Assembly (NCBI GenBank): GCA_029239545.1
Contig: JARBUQ010000354.1
Location: forward strand, 1-5,486
Reading direction: 5' to 3'
Length of the DNA: 5,486 nucleotides
DNA from: Paenibacillus sp.
GTDB taxonomy: Bacteria; Bacillota; Bacilli; Paenibacillales; NBRC-103111
A program made the translations under genes and the position numbers. Shown here in pieces: positions 5,305 to 5,486 of the stretch. The notes beneath the pieces are model-generated. The model was not told the origin of the DNA. It saw only the letters and a list, made by a program, of their open reading frames with translations, and did not search any database. Numbering within the stretch: position 1 is the first letter of the stretch; the number at the start of each line of letters is the position of its first letter.

Positions 5305-5486
5305 TTGTTCAGAGAGCATCTTATCGTAAACTGGACTTATCATTCCAATGCAATAGAAGGCAATACATTAACACTATCGGTAACCAGAGTAGTTCTCGAA
5401 GGAATTACAATTGGTGGGAAAACCATACATGAACATTTGGAAGTAATCAATCATAAAGAAGCTATTGTATATGTCGAAGAGAGTGT
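5305..5486 (+). CDS. Fic-family protein, 5'-truncated and cut by the window end
   Basis: The frame open from 5302 to the window edge reads REHLIVNWTYHSNAIEGN, then TLTLSVTRVVLEGITIGG and KTIHEHLEVINHKEAIVY. This is the conserved start of bacterial Fic proteins, which usually transfer AMP from ATP to hydroxyl side chains of target proteins. SNAIEG fits the inhibitory-helix motif (S/T)xxxE(G/N), encoded at 5344-5361, which places it in the self-inhibited class with the helix N-terminal to the Fic core. The catalytic HPFxxGNGR loop would lie beyond the window. The roughly 30 residues usually found before REHL are missing, because a TAA at 5299 closes the frame. Translation could start at TTG 5305, which has GGAGG (5293-5297) 7 bases upstream. 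Alternatively the gene is frameshifted near the AGAGAG run at 5311-5316 and is a pseudogene. Family is firm; integrity is open. Confidence 0.72.
   Translation, partial: MFREHLIVNWTYHSNAIEGNTLTLSVTRVVLEGITIGGKTIHEHLEVINHKEAIVYVEES

Noticed and set aside
5226..5432. 68-residue plus-strand frame starting MHITKY
   Set aside because: From about 5311 it is the wrong frame of the Fic sequence. Its first part could be a decayed Fic N-terminus, but the resemblance is too weak to call a gene.

Overview
The window reads as a chromosomal segment of an endospore-forming Firmicute, most likely Paenibacillus or a close relative. Two complete sporulation genes are present, spoVR and yhbH, and their products resemble the Bacillus subtilis proteins over their whole length. 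The 340-residue protein between them belongs to a two-domain family that I associate with Paenibacillaceae. The genus is an inference, because no rRNA or other marker gene is present.

Layout from left to right. Positions 76-593 (+) hold the wreck of a HAMP/HD-GYP signalling protein, recognisable in three different frames and missing its catalytic HD part. spoVR (600-2060, -) converges on it. The 330-base gap upstream of spoVR holds a plausible sigma-E-type promoter and a pair of interleaved inverted repeats. A small conserved hypothetical gene follows (2391-2648, -). It is divergent from the DUF7309/DUF6930-like gene (2934-3956, +), and the 285-base region between them holds a 7-bp inverted repeat, a palindrome-rich block and a sigma-A-like promoter. 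A perfect 17-bp hairpin (3961-4005) separates that gene from the convergent yhbH (4021-5169, -). At the right edge (5305 onward, +) the start of a Fic-family protein runs off the window, with its usual N-terminus missing.

SpoVR and YhbH are functionally linked in many bacteria. Their genes are often adjacent to each other and to prkA, and in B. subtilis they are expressed in the mother cell during sporulation. Here they keep the same orientation but about 2 kb of unrelated sequence lies between them, and no prkA lies in the 317 bases upstream of yhbH. Decayed or truncated genes at both edges suggest a segment that has been rearranged around a conserved sporulation core. I see no CRISPR array, tRNA, rRNA, transposase or prophage gene, and no clear new multi-gene system. 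The best leads are the interleaved inverted repeats at 2254-2294, the palindromic block near 2740-2804, and the truncated Fic gene that keeps its inhibitory motif.
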